From assembly GCF_016902575.1 (NCBI RefSeq), contig NZ_JACSNZ010000003.1, positions 62,001 through 126,000 on the forward strand: a stretch of DNA of 64,000 nt, written 5' to 3'. Numbering within the stretch: the first letter of the stretch is position 1; each line of letters opens with the position of its first letter. The notes beneath the pieces are model-generated. The model had not been told where the DNA came from. It worked only from the letters and a program-made list of their open reading frames with translations, and searched no databases. The translations under genes and the position numbers were made by a program. Source of the stretch: Pseudoflavonifractor capillosus. Lineage in GTDB: Bacteria > Bacillota > Clostridia > Oscillospirales > Oscillospiraceae. Shown in pieces: positions 1 through 8,449 of this stretch.

Positions 1-549
1 GACCACGTCGTCGGGGAACAGCTGAGGCCCTTCGGGGATCCAGCCGGAGAGCAGGGTGAGCAATTCTTCCACACCCTCCCCGGTTTTTGCGGAAATGGGC
101 ATCACAGCGTCCCATTGGTAAGCCTGACCGTATACGGCCATGACGGAGAGCAGCTTCTCCTTCTCAATGGTGTCGATCTTATTGATGACCAGCACGGCGG
201 GCGCGCCCAGAGCCTTGATGCGGGCAATAAGCTCCTGCTCGGCGGGGCCGATGCGATCCACAGGCTCCACCAGCAGCATCACCCCGTCCACGTCCGCCAC
301 CGACTGACGCACCACCTTCACCATGTAGTCACCCAGGCGGGTACGGGCCTTGTGCAGGCCGGGGGTGTCCACAAAGACGAATTGGGTGTCACCCCGGTTC
401 AAAATGGCACAGATACGGTTGCGGGTGGTCTGGGGCTTGGAGGAGACAATGGCGATCTTCTCCCCCACCAGAGTGTTGGTCAGGGTGGACTTGCCCACAT
501 TGGGGCGGCCCACAATGGTAATAATTCCGCTTTTCTTGATTTGTGACAT
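1..549 (-). CDS. era: GTPase Era, N-terminal part (3' end off the left edge)
   Basis: Era is an essential GTPase that binds the 3' end of 16S rRNA and helps assemble the 30S subunit. The 183 visible codons cover the G domain: P-loop GRPNVGKS at residues 14-21, switch I with a TT pair near 41, DTPG at 61-64 and the NKID base-specificity motif near residue 120. The C-terminal KH domain lies outside the window. The ATG start begins MSQIKKSG and is the first methionine before the P-loop. It is the last visible gene of the minus-strand run yqfC-yqfD-phoH-ybeY-lipoprotein, matching the usual Firmicutes neighbourhood of ybeY and era. Der has two G domains; the single domain opening at the N-terminus and this context favour Era. 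Confidence 0.95.
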   Translation of the reverse strand, partial: MSQIKKSGIITIVGRPNVGKSTLTNTLVGEKIAIVSSKPQTTRNRICAILNRGDTQFVFVDTPGLHKARTRLGDYMVKVVRQSVADVDGVMLLVEPVDRIGPAEQELIARIKALGAPAVLVINKIDTIEKEKLLSVMAVYGQAYQWDAVMPISAKTGEGVEELLTLLSGWIPEGPQLFPDDVV

Positions 550-616
550 AGTAGATGATCCTCAACTTTCTTTGGTATCGGCATTGAACAATGGCCGTTT
601 ATATTTGGAAGAGAGG

Positions 617-1171
617 TTACCCTTCTCTTTCCCACATAATATAGAAATCCCGCCGTCCGTCCCCCTTGCCGTAAAAGCTCAGGTCATAGGTTCCGGTGCG
701 GCCTTGGGCCTCCACCACCACACGCAGGGTGGGAAAGCCCTCGGGAATGTCCTGCTGCACCAGCATGGCCACCGGGTCCGTGCCGCTGGTGGTGTGGATG
801 TCCTCCACCCCGGTGACCTCTCCCGTGTCATAGTCATAGGTCAGCTGCTGCAAGGTGATGGTGCTCCCCGGCAGCTTGGGCAGAATGAGCATATACTCCC
901 CGTACTCCTGGTCGGGGAATACCTGGTCTACGTTTTTAGCCAGTTCCAACTCCTCCTGGGTGGGATTCATAATCACCACACCCAGAATGCTCTCTCCCGC
1001 CAGGGCATCAAACACCTCTGTTTGTCCCATGGGCTCCGGAGTCTGAATGGGCTCCAGGATGGTCACCTTCTCCTCAGTGGTCACTTCGGTTTTGGTCACA
1101 AAGGCCGTGCACCCGGTGAGAAGCAGTCCGGCGCACAGGGTGGCAGCGGATAACATCAGCAATTTCTTCAT
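617..1171 (-). CDS. Predicted lipoprotein of unknown function
   Basis: A 184-residue protein with a lipoprotein signal peptide: MKK, a hydrophobic stretch, then lipobox LTGC with the acylated Cys near residue 21. It should be anchored on the outer face of the membrane. The body is acidic and rich in E and T, with no recognisable catalytic motif. An RBS (GGAGG) precedes the ATG by seven bases. It sits between ybeY and era, where many Firmicutes carry dgkA and cdd, so it is a lineage-specific insertion in this operon. I do not recognise the family. Confidence 0.8.
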   Translation of the reverse strand: MKKLLMLSAATLCAGLLLTGCTAFVTKTEVTTEEKVTILEPIQTPEPMGQTEVFDALAGESILGVVIMNPTQEELELAKNVDQVFPDQEYGEYMLILPKLPGSTITLQQLTYDYDTGEVTGVEDIHTTSGTDPVAMLVQQDIPEGFPTLRVVVEAQGRTGTYDLSFYGKGDGRRDFYIMWEREG

Positions 1172-1198
1172 GGTGCATCCTCCTTTTTTCTGTCCTGG

Positions 1199-1693
1199 TC
1201 ATCGAGTCAGACCGACAACCTCCATGATGGCATCTTCTCTGGCCCGCATCTGGACCTTCTGCTCTCCCTCATCCAGATGGTCATAGCCCAGCAGGTGGAG
1301 CACCGAGTGCACCACCAGGTAGCTCAGCTCCCGCTCCCGGCTGTGGCCGTACTCCTGGGCCTGCGCCGCCACCCGCTCCAGGGACAGGGCCATATCACCC
1401 AGAGGCACACAGCCGCTGTCCGGGTCTGCCCAGTCCGCCTGGGGCTTCTCCCCGGGGGTGAGGTCAAACATGGGGAAGGAGAGCACGTCGGTGGGGCGAT
1501 CCACTCCCCGCATCTCCACATTGATGGCGTGGATGCCCTCATCGTCGGTAAGCAGCACGTCAATTTCGCAGGGCACCTCCACCCCCTCCTCCGCCAGAGC
1601 GGTGGCGATGGTGGAGCGGATCAGCTGGCAAGTGGCCTCACTGTCCGCCCCCTCCACCTCGGCGGAGATGGAGATCTCATGTTCCTCAGCCAC
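1199..1693 (-). CDS. ybeY: Endoribonuclease YbeY
   Basis: YbeY is a zinc-dependent endoribonuclease for rRNA maturation and ribosome quality control. The metal site is visible near the C-terminus as HSVLHLLGYDH (H-x3-H-x5-H). The open frame extends further upstream, but a GTG at 1693 has GGAAGGAGG just before it and gives 164 residues, the family size. The longer reading would add 24 residues without homology and would lie inside phoH. With the GTG start, the gene overlaps the phoH stop by eight bases, suggesting translational coupling. PhoH and YbeY are commonly adjacent and functionally linked. Confidence 0.93.
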   Translation of the reverse strand: MAEEHEISISAEVEGADSEATCQLIRSTIATALAEEGVEVPCEIDVLLTDDEGIHAINVEMRGVDRPTDVLSFPMFDLTPGEKPQADWADPDSGCVPLGDMALSLERVAAQAQEYGHSRERELSYLVVHSVLHLLGYDHLDEGEQKVQMRAREDAIMEVVGLTR

Positions 1694-2696
1694 GGGACTT
1701 CCTCCTTCCCTGCTTGTCGCTCCCCTTATCCTTGGGGGGCTGATTGGTGTGATAGTAGTCGTCATAGGCCTTGATGATGCGCTGGACGATCACATGGCGC
1801 ACCACATCCTGGTCGGTGAGGGGACAGATGGCGATGTCCTCCACCCCCTGGAGTACCCGCATGGCCTCCTTCAAGCCGCTGGTCTTGTCAGCGGGCAGGT
1901 CGATCTGGGTCACGTCGCCGGTGATGACCACCTTGGAGCCAAAGCCCATACGGGTGAGGAACATTTTCATCTGCTCCCTGCTGGTGTTCTGGGCCTCATC
2001 CAGGATGATAAAGCTGTCGTCCAGGGTGCGGCCACGCATATAAGCCAGAGGAGCCACCTCGATGTTGCCCCGCTCCAGATACTTCTGGTAAGTCTCCGCT
2101 CCCAGCATGTCAAACAGGGCATCGTACAGGGGGCGCAGGTAGGGGTCTACCTTGGACTGCAAGTCACCGGGCAAGAAGCCCAGCCGCTCCCCCGCCTCCA
2201 CCGCCGGACGGGTGAGGATGATGCGGTTGACCTGCTTTTCCCGGAAGGCAGCCACCGCAGCGGCCACCGCCAGGTAGGTCTTACCGGTACCGGCAGGGCC
2301 AACGCCCAGGGTCACGGTGTTATTTTTGATGGCGTCGATATATTTTTTCTGGCCCACGGTCTTGGCCTTGATGGGCTTGCCCTTGGCGGTGACACATACC
2401 ACGTCCCCGGCCAGCTGGGCGATCTTGTCCTCATTGCCCGCCCGCACCAGCTCGATGATATAGCGGACATTTTGCTGGTTGATGGGTTCTCCCTTGGCAG
2501 ACAGGGAGAGAAGGCCCTGCACCGCCTTCACCGCCCACATCACGGCCTCTCCGTCCCCGGAGATCTTCAGGCTGGACTCCCGGTTCACCACCGTGACCCC
2601 CAACTCCTGCTCGATGATGCGGACATTCTCGTCAAAGAGGCCGAAGAGATTGATGGCCTCTTCCATCCGTTCAATGCTGATGGATTGCTCTGTCAT
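1686..2696 (-). CDS. phoH: PhoH-like ATPase
   Basis: A 336-residue PhoH-family protein: a KH-like N-terminal region followed by a single P-loop ATPase core, with Walker A GPAGTGKT near residue 130 and Walker B IILDEAQN near 230. PhoH is thought to be an RNA-linked ATPase, probably a helicase, working with YbeY on rRNA. The basic C-terminal tail ends shortly after the ATPase fold. The ATG lies ten bases after GAGGAA, which overlaps the end of yqfD three bases upstream, so it is in the same operon as the sporulation genes before it. Confidence 0.94.
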   Translation of the reverse strand: MTEQSISIERMEEAINLFGLFDENVRIIEQELGVTVVNRESSLKISGDGEAVMWAVKAVQGLLSLSAKGEPINQQNVRYIIELVRAGNEDKIAQLAGDVVCVTAKGKPIKAKTVGQKKYIDAIKNNTVTLGVGPAGTGKTYLAVAAAVAAFREKQVNRIILTRPAVEAGERLGFLPGDLQSKVDPYLRPLYDALFDMLGAETYQKYLERGNIEVAPLAYMRGRTLDDSFIILDEAQNTSREQMKMFLTRMGFGSKVVITGDVTQIDLPADKTSGLKEAMRVLQGVEDIAICPLTDQDVVRHVIVQRIIKAYDDYYHTNQPPKDKGSDKQGRRKSRG

Positions 2697-2699
2697 TTG

Positions 2700-3947
2700 T
2701 TAAGATTCCTCCCCATCTTGGGTTTCCGGTTCTGTGTGCCCGGTCTCCCCGGGCCGTTCCACGGTGCGGCCGATCTGCTCCCGGCACTCCGCCGCCAGAG
2801 TCACCACCAGGGTATCTCCCTCCACACGGGTGACGTAATCCTGTCGGAGGATTTCTCCCTGTCCCTCCTCCAACAGCCGCTCCAACCGTTGCTCAAGCAG
2901 TTGTTTCAGCAGTTCCTCCCCCAACTGGGGATCCACTGCCTGCTGCTCCACCGTATAATTGCGGTAGGTGGTGGTGGTCCAGGACACCGGCCAGGTGTAG
3001 CCGCCCAGTTCCAGATACTCTGTACTGGTTATTTTACCATACCCTTCTGGGAAAATGCTACTGTTTTTGAAAAAATCCAGCTTCATCCCCCCAATGGTCA
3101 GGCGATAGCTGGTCTTTTTCTCCTCACCCCACACCTTTGTGGGTACTGTCAGGGGCAGTCGCTCCTCCAGGGTGCGCCAGGTGCGGGCGGTCACCGTGCC
3201 CGTGGCATGTACCACCAGATCTCCGGCATAGGGCTTGTCGATGTTTTGCTCGTAGAGGGGAATGGTGCCGCTGATGAGCACCTCACCCTTGGCCACGATG
3301 TCTCCGTCCACAAATTGCGCCTGGCCTGCGGAAGTTTGGATGTCCTCAATGATGCCGTCGGCGGTGGCCACAATGTCCGCCGGGGTGGACTGATCCAGCA
3401 ACTCCGGTTTCTCCTCCGCCTCCTCCACCTGCACCACCACCCGGGTGCCGTAGACGTTGATGGCCATAAACGACAGTTCCGGCAGGGCTGTGAGGGCCTC
3501 ATTTGCCACCTCCCGCTGGGAGATGGAGGGGGCGTAGGCCCCAGGGCGCACCCCCAGCCGTTCCAGCTGAGTCAAAATAACGGCAGAGGGCACCGTCTCA
3601 TTGCCCACCACCTCCACCACAAGCACAAACCGGCTCAGCACACTTACCGCCAGCAGGCACAGCCCCAGCCCCAGCATAAACCCCCACCGTTTGGACAGCC
3701 GTTGCAGCTGCGCCAAGCCGCCCCGGCGGGAGAGCACCTCCAGGGTACACCCGCACCGCTGGGCCAGCTCCTCCAGCTCTGATAAGTCTGCCAAATGCAC
3801 CCGCACCTGCACCGTGTGGGCGTCCAGCCAGCGCAGATGCCAAAATCCCCGGCGATATTGGGCACACAGGTTGAAAAATCGTTCCGGAAACGCCCCGGTG
3901 ATCTGGAGCACCCCGTATCCAAAGAGCAAGTTGAACCATTTCTTCAT
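2700..3947 (-). CDS. yqfD: Sporulation protein YqfD
   Basis: A 415-residue member of the YqfD sporulation family (usual length about 400). It has a short cytoplasmic N-terminal region, one clear transmembrane helix around residues 108-128 and a large predicted extracytoplasmic part. In Bacillus, yqfD is a sigma-E-dependent mother-cell gene near yqfC. The function is not settled, though a resemblance to spore-coat or engulfment proteins is often noted. The RBS GAGGTGAGG stands directly ahead of the ATG. Its presence shows the host belongs to a spore-forming lineage. It lies four bases after yqfC. Confidence 0.9.
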   Translation of the reverse strand: MKKWFNLLFGYGVLQITGAFPERFFNLCAQYRRGFWHLRWLDAHTVQVRVHLADLSELEELAQRCGCTLEVLSRRGGLAQLQRLSKRWGFMLGLGLCLLAVSVLSRFVLVVEVVGNETVPSAVILTQLERLGVRPGAYAPSISQREVANEALTALPELSFMAINVYGTRVVVQVEEAEEKPELLDQSTPADIVATADGIIEDIQTSAGQAQFVDGDIVAKGEVLISGTIPLYEQNIDKPYAGDLVVHATGTVTARTWRTLEERLPLTVPTKVWGEEKKTSYRLTIGGMKLDFFKNSSIFPEGYGKITSTEYLELGGYTWPVSWTTTTYRNYTVEQQAVDPQLGEELLKQLLEQRLERLLEEGQGEILRQDYVTRVEGDTLVVTLAAECREQIGRTVERPGETGHTEPETQDGEES

Positions 3948-3951
3948 GTCC

Positions 3952-4227
3952 TCACCTCGTCAGCTCCACCGACGTGATGCGCCCGGTGATGAGCAGCTGG
4001 GTGGGGTTCATGGCCCGCAGCTCCAGCCCCTCCCCCCGCACCATCACCAGCAGCTTGCCCGCCGAGATGTGGATCTCCTCCGGCCCGTAGGCCAGAATGC
4101 CCCGGTGGGGCTCCATGCGCAGTTCACCGTCCCCAATCAGCTCCAGCCGTGGCAGCCCTGCCAACACATCCCCCGGCACATCCAGCATCCGGGAGGCCCG
4201 CTCCAACAGGCTCTGCTTCTTCTCCAT
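3952..4227 (-). CDS. yqfC: Sporulation protein YqfC (YabP family)
   Basis: A 91-residue YabP/YqfC-type protein, a small beta-rich family expressed in the mother cell during sporulation. The characteristic segment ends in LLITGRITSVELT. The frame is open further upstream to 4359. The ATG at 4227 was chosen because GAGGTG lies six bases before it and the resulting length matches the family; an in-frame ATG two codons earlier overlaps that RBS. This is the first gene of the minus-strand operon. It diverges from the RluA-family gene, so the shared promoter region is 4228-4357. Confidence 0.88.
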   Translation of the reverse strand: MEKKQSLLERASRMLDVPGDVLAGLPRLELIGDGELRMEPHRGILAYGPEEIHISAGKLLVMVRGEGLELRAMNPTQLLITGRITSVELTR

Positions 4228-4357
4228 GTCCATCACCTCTGGAAACTCTATGAACAAATGTCCCAGCACTTGCCTGTCCCACCGGGATTTCCGTGGACAT
4301 TTGGTCCCTGTTGTGATAGAGTATAGAAAAATGTGAAGAAAAGGCGGTACAACATCC

Positions 4358-5257
4358 ATGCAACATCAAAGCCCCAAATTTCGGGACAAGAGCCGGGAGC
4401 CCAGCTACACCGTAGCGGAATCCACCACCCTGCTCCCCTTCCTGCTCTCCACCCTCAAGGGAAAGAGCCGCAACAATGTCAAATCCCTGCTCTCCCGCAA
4501 GCTGGTGACCGTGGACGGCCGTCCCACCTCCCAGTTCGACACCCCCCTCAACCCCGGACAGGTGGTGACCATTCTCTCCGTGTCCGCTCCCCGCCAGGAG
4601 GCCCTGCCCTTCCCCATTCTCTTTGAGGATGAGCACCTGATTGTGGTCAACAAACCTGCCAAGCTCCTCAGCGTGGGCAACGAGAAGGAAAAGGTGCGCA
4701 CCGCCTACCACATGGTCACCGACTATGTGAAAACCCAGCACATCGACAACCGGATCTTTGTCATCCACAGACTGGATCGGGACACCTCCGGGGTGCTGAT
4801 GTTCGCCAAGGACGAGGCCACCAAGGAGTTGTTCCAGTCCCGCTGGAACGACATCATCACCCGCCGGGGCTACCTGGCAGTGGTGGAGGGCACCCCCCGT
4901 CCCGAGCAGGACACCATCCGCACCTATCTGGTGGAGACCAAGACCCACATGATCTTCTCCGGCGACCCCGGCCCCGGGGCCAAGGAGGCCATCACCAATT
5001 ACCAGGTCATCAAGTCCGGCTCCGGCTACTCTCTGCTGGATATCTCCATTGACACGGGGCGCAAAAACCAGATCCGTGTCCACATGAAGGAGCGAGGCTG
5101 TCCCATTGCCGGGGACAAGCAGTATAATGCCCGCACAAACCCCATCGGGCGGCTGTGCCTCCACGCCAATGAGCTGTCCTTTGTCCACCCTGTCACCGGA
5201 CAGCCCACCACCTTCAAGGCCAAGATGCCCCGGGACTTTAACCGGGTGTTCCGATAA
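4358..5257 (+). CDS. RluA-family RNA pseudouridine synthase
   Basis: A 299-residue pseudouridine synthase. The N-terminal region (about 20-80) looks like an S4 RNA-binding domain with KSRNNVKSLLSRK and a V-G-beta motif. The catalytic motif HRLDRDTSGV with the essential Asp lies near residue 145. Further family signatures are NQIRVHMKERGCPIAGDKQY and the C-terminal LHANELSFVHPVTG. It modifies uridines in rRNA, but which of the RluD-like Firmicutes paralogues it is cannot be told from sequence alone. It is monocistronic, followed by a strong terminator at 5266. Confidence 0.9.
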   Translation: MQHQSPKFRDKSREPSYTVAESTTLLPFLLSTLKGKSRNNVKSLLSRKLVTVDGRPTSQFDTPLNPGQVVTILSVSAPRQEALPFPILFEDEHLIVVNKPAKLLSVGNEKEKVRTAYHMVTDYVKTQHIDNRIFVIHRLDRDTSGVLMFAKDEATKELFQSRWNDIITRRGYLAVVEGTPRPEQDTIRTYLVETKTHMIFSGDPGPGAKEAITNYQVIKSGSGYSLLDISIDTGRKNQIRVHMKERGCPIAGDKQYNARTNPIGRLCLHANELSFVHPVTGQPTTFKAKMPRDFNRVFR

Positions 5258-5265
5258 GCAAAAAA

Positions 5266-5300
5266 ACATGGATGCAGCGTGTTCTGCATCCATGTTTTTG
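5266..5300 (+). terminator. Intrinsic terminator of the RluA-family gene
   Basis: A perfect 12-bp stem, ACATGGATGCAG / CTGCATCCATGT, with a six-base loop, followed by TTTT. It starts nine bases after the stop codon. The A-run on the other side may let it act weakly in reverse. Confidence 0.9.
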
Positions 5301-5353
5301 ATTTTGCAACGCACTGACTGAGGGTGCCCCTCTCCAAGGGGGCTGGGTTCACC

Positions 5354-5970
5354 ATGCCAGCCTGGCAAGGGGGACGCGCTCCGCTGGGGTCCATTTTGAC
5401 CGGGCAAAATGGACGAAAACCCGCCAAAGGAGGGGCCTTACCCCTCCTTATGGAATCCACCCCGCTGATCGAAGGCTGTGCGGAGCTGCTTTCCAGACCG
5501 GGCCGAAGGGCGTATTCCATACAAGCAAGACAAACATTCCATCCCACTCAGTAACGGTTGGAATGATACGTCACTCTACCGATTTCGGCCCTACTTGTGG
5601 TGCACCCGGCCGACAGCGGCCGGGCGGAGGCCGCTACCCCCAGATTTGAGGGCCTGGTGGGTTGCAGCGGTTTCCTGCTGCGGAAAGCCAGGGTATCGGC
5701 GGCTGAGAACAGCCGCTATGCCGGAAAAAGGCCCGGATCAGGGAAACCACCCAGTCCCTAGGGCCAGCTGCCATGGTAGCCTGGTGTAGTGGCATCAGCA
5801 GGAGCAGCAGAAGACTATCCGGGCCGTGAGGCATGGGACGCATTGCCACCCTGTACCGGCGGGGTGGATTCCACAAGGCGGGGGAAGGCCCCGCCTTTGG
5901 TGGTCTTTGGTTCCTTTCTGGCAGCAGAAAGGAACCCCCAGCGGGGAGCGTCCCACCCAGGCAGGCAAGC
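5354..5970. repeat. Foldback/MITE-like non-coding element, copy A
   Basis: A ~617-bp, G+C-rich, non-coding block flanked by imperfect inverted arms of ~110 bp. Left arm: the palindrome GCCAGCCTGGC, then GCGCTCCGCTGGGG, a perfect 10-bp hairpin (5389-5414) and a second hairpin (5427-5449). The right arm mirrors this: a hairpin (about 5876-5897), a perfect 11-bp hairpin (5909-5936), then CCAGCGGGGAGCGT and GGCAGGCAAGC. A perfect 15-bp inverted repeat links 5451-5465 with 5859-5873. The centre holds several more local hairpins. No coding frame is convincing. The same arm architecture recurs at 13692-14185. A transposase-dependent repeat is likely; a large structured RNA is the alternative. Confidence 0.65.
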
Positions 5971-5984
5971 CTGAAAGTCCTTAC

Positions 5985-6071
5985 TTACTTGGGTGCATCC
6001 CCTTCATCTGGAATATACTCCACCAAATCCCCCGGTTGGCAATTCAAAAGGAAACACAACTTAGTGCGAGC
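5985..6071 (-). pseudogene. C-terminal remnant of an XRE-family regulator
   Basis: Reading the minus strand, 28 codons ending in TAA encode a tail containing LCFLLNCQPGDLVEYIPDE. This is the typical C-terminus of small XRE-type helix-turn-helix proteins of mobile elements and resembles the tail of the intact XRE protein at 37634. An in-frame stop lies immediately upstream, so the helix-turn-helix itself is missing. It lies between foldback element A and the SLOG remnant, tail to tail with the latter. Confidence 0.6.
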
Positions 6072-6072
6072 C

Positions 6073-6306
6073 TATCTTCAGGGAGAGATGGACGGTTTCG
6101 GTTATGACGACAGCGTATACCCACTCCTGGAGTCCGTCCCACTCCGCTTTGCCATTTCCAAGCGCAACCAGTGGATGGTACAGCGATCTGATGTGGTGGT
6201 GGCCTACGTCACCCACGACTGGGGCGGAGCTGCCACCACCCTGCGGTATGCCAAGGGCAAAAAGAAGGAGATCATCTTATACACCAACAAGGCAACCGCA
6301 AATTAG
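6073..6306 (+). pseudogene. C-terminal remnant of a SLOG/DUF1273-like protein
   Basis: The last ~77 codons of a SLOG-superfamily protein, with GEMDGFGYD, RFAISKRN and DVVVAYVTHDWGGAATT, the nucleotide-binding half of the fold. The N-terminal Rossmann start (normally near TGHR) is absent; the preceding bases encode the XRE remnant on the other strand. An ATG at 6088 behind AGGGAGAG could still give a 72-residue product. Together with the XRE remnant it looks like debris of the SLOG/XRE pair seen intact in the ICE at 37077-37840, though from a different subfamily. Confidence 0.65.
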
Positions 6307-6370
6307 CATAGAAAACCAGAAACACCCCTTGTATTGCCCGTCCAAAAGTATTATGATTTTACCATAATCC

Positions 6371-6441
6371 CCCTGCAAGTGTTTTGCAGGGAATACGCCG
6401 GATGCTGGAATACTGTATTCCTCCTCCGGTAACGAGAAGGA
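6371..6441 (+). promoter_or_regulatory. Structured leader before the surface-protein gene
   Basis: Two consecutive stem-loops precede the RBS: CCCTGCAA/TTGCAGGG (6371-6391) and a longer two-part hairpin with CCGG/CCGG outer and GGAATAC/GTATTCC inner pairing (6398-6429). The second ends five bases before the GAAGGAGG RBS, so it could influence translation. I could not match it to a known riboswitch class; the cyclic-di-GMP consensus does not fit. Confidence 0.35.
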
Positions 6442-6451
6442 GGTTTTTGCA

Positions 6452-8344
6452 TTGAAAAGGAAAACATGGGTTTCCCTGTTGGTAGCTGCCTGCCTGATGA
6501 TTTCTGCCTTGCCGGCAACTGTCTTCGCTGCGGAAACTGAGCAGCCCGACACCAGCGGGGTCATCAGCTATACGCCAGAGGTGAACGGCCAGTATTATTG
6601 GGAGCCTGTGGCTGTGAAGATGGGCGAGAGCGTCACATTGAGCATCAACGATGTCACCCTGGATGACCAGCCCGTGGAGGCTGACCGGGTCTCCTATGCG
6701 TGGAGCTCTCGTTCGGACGGCTCTGATTATGTCCCCATCCCTGAGGCCACATCTTCGTCCTATCAATTCAACTACACTGGTGTGAATGCGTATCAATGCA
6801 CCGTCACCGTGGATGAAACCAACTCCGCTGTCATGGAGTTCCAGCTGAAGGAAAACACACTCACCGTTTCCGGTACCTCCACCCCTGCCTCCCAGTTGGA
6901 TGATGAGGGCTACTACTATCAGATTTTCAACACCTCCGTGGGTGATCCCATCACCCTGACTGTGAATGCCGATTCCACCCTGGAAGACGCCAACCTGACC
7001 TATACCTGGACTCGCACCCTGCTGTATAGCGGCGAGATGCCCCAGGTGTTGGACAATGACACCAATACCTGTACCTTCCAGAAAAGCGCAGGCGTTGAGA
7101 TGTATGTCTGCGAAGTCAGCGACGGCAACATCACCGAGTATGTGTCCTACCAGGTCTATCCCATGGACACGCTCACCGTAGCTCCCATCATCAACACCAC
7201 CACTCCCCAGCCCTTTGAGTGGGGCTATATGTATGTTGCCAAAGCTGGAGAACAGGTGACCATGAATGTGAATGCCGCCTCCACCAATGGCCAGGTGAGC
7301 TACCGCTGGACCTCCAGCGATATGGCGGGTCAGGAAACGGAACTTGGCACCACCAGCTCTCTTACTGTCACCAAACAGGACAACGACACCCCTGCGGATG
7401 CCCAGATGTATAACTGCTACATCCAGGACGGCAATGAGGTTCGGATGGTTGGTTTCATCCTGTTCAGCATTGACCCCTATCAGGTGACCACGGAGGTACA
7501 GGCCCAGGATGGTGTCCCTCAGCTCACCATTGACAACAGCCCTGAAGATCTGTCCAATAGTCTGATGCAGGAAGATCTCAATGAGCTGCGGTTTGGAGCC
7601 ACCGCCCAGGTTACCCTCACCGTGGAGGAGCAAACCGCTCCTGATGCCCAGGAGCTGGAGAAAGTCACCCAGGCCCTGGACGCCGGAAGCCAGATTGGTG
7701 CCTATCTGGATCTGACCCTGTCCAAGAAGCTGACTGCCGATCCGTCGGCCACCGTGCTTTCTGAACTGGCCGCCCCCGTCACCCTGGAACTGGCCGTCCC
7801 CCAGGAGCTGGTCAACGACAACCAGGATGTCACACGCAGCTATGAAATCGTGCGAGTCCACAATGGCCAGGCCGAGACCCTTCCCTGTTCCTATGATGCC
7901 GCCACCGGCACTGTGAGCTTTGACACCGACAAGTTCTCCACCTATGTGCTGGCCTACAAGGACACCACAGAGTGCAGCCATACCCATACCCAGATCGTGG
8001 GTGCCAAGGATGCCACCTGTACCGCCGAAGGGTATACCGGCGATACCGTGTGTAAGGACTGCGGCGCAGTGGTGGCCAAGGGCACTGCCATCGCCAAGCT
8101 GCCCCACAGCTATCAAAACGGCGTGTGCACTGTGTGCGGGGCTGCCCAGCCTGCAACCGAGCCTACCGCTCAGCCCACCAACCAGCCCACTGCTCAGCCC
8201 ACTCAGTCCGGCACTCAGGCCCCCGGCGTGCCCCCCACCGGCGATTCCAACAACATGATGGTTTGGATCGTGGTTGTGGTGGTCTGCGCCGCCGCTTTGT
8301 TGGCTGTCACCGTTTACGTGCGCCAGAAAAATAATCGCAAGTAA
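6452..8344 (+). CDS. Sortase-anchored Ig-like surface protein
   Basis: A 630-residue secreted surface protein with a TTG start just after a strong GAAGGAGG RBS. Residues 1-27 form a signal peptide ending near VFAAE. Several Ig/PKD-like beta domains follow (about 30-340), with repeated 'SYAWSS', 'TYTWTR' and 'SYRWTS' strands. A region near 500-560 has Cys/His pairs (ECSHTHT, CKDCGA, CTVCGA) typical of gut Firmicutes surface proteins. A P/T/Q-rich wall-spanning stretch leads to VPPTGD, an LPXTG-like sorting signal, then a ~20-residue hydrophobic helix and the basic tail RQKNNRK. The ligand is unknown. It is monocistronic, ending at a bidirectional terminator shared with rpoD. Confidence 0.82.
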   Translation: MKRKTWVSLLVAACLMISALPATVFAAETEQPDTSGVISYTPEVNGQYYWEPVAVKMGESVTLSINDVTLDDQPVEADRVSYAWSSRSDGSDYVPIPEATSSSYQFNYTGVNAYQCTVTVDETNSAVMEFQLKENTLTVSGTSTPASQLDDEGYYYQIFNTSVGDPITLTVNADSTLEDANLTYTWTRTLLYSGEMPQVLDNDTNTCTFQKSAGVEMYVCEVSDGNITEYVSYQVYPMDTLTVAPIINTTTPQPFEWGYMYVAKAGEQVTMNVNAASTNGQVSYRWTSSDMAGQETELGTTSSLTVTKQDNDTPADAQMYNCYIQDGNEVRMVGFILFSIDPYQVTTEVQAQDGVPQLTIDNSPEDLSNSLMQEDLNELRFGATAQVTLTVEEQTAPDAQELEKVTQALDAGSQIGAYLDLTLSKKLTADPSATVLSELAAPVTLELAVPQELVNDNQDVTRSYEIVRVHNGQAETLPCSYDAATGTVSFDTDKFSTYVLAYKDTTECSHTHTQIVGAKDATCTAEGYTGDTVCKDCGAVVAKGTAIAKLPHSYQNGVCTVCGAAQPATEPTAQPTNQPTAQPTQSGTQAPGVPPTGDSNNMMVWIVVVVVCAAALLAVTVYVRQKNNRK

Positions 8345-8380
8345 TCCAGCTGTCCATACCGTGGACGCACAGGATAAATA

Positions 8381-8426
8381 AGCCGCCCCAGCGTTCTTCC
8401 CATAAAGAACGCTGGGGCGGCTCTTT
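8381..8426. terminator. Bidirectional terminator between surface protein and rpoD
   Basis: An 18-bp perfect stem, AGCCGCCCCAGCGTTCTT and its complement, around a six-base loop. It is followed by CTTTGTTT on the plus side. It separates two converging genes. Confidence 0.85.
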
Positions 8427-8449
8427 GTTTCGTATTCAGGCCGTCTATC

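Noticed and set aside
1458-3782. A 774-codon open frame on the plus strand
   Set aside because: It is antisense to ybeY, phoH and yqfD, all well supported, and no RBS or domain was found.
5300-6000. Several overlapping open frames in foldback element A
   Set aside because: They have no RBS, no recognised domains and overlap strong hairpins; structure explains the region better.
6371-6441. Cyclic-di-GMP riboswitch before the surface-protein gene
   Set aside because: Two hairpins are present, but the conserved GEMM-I or type II core sequences are not.
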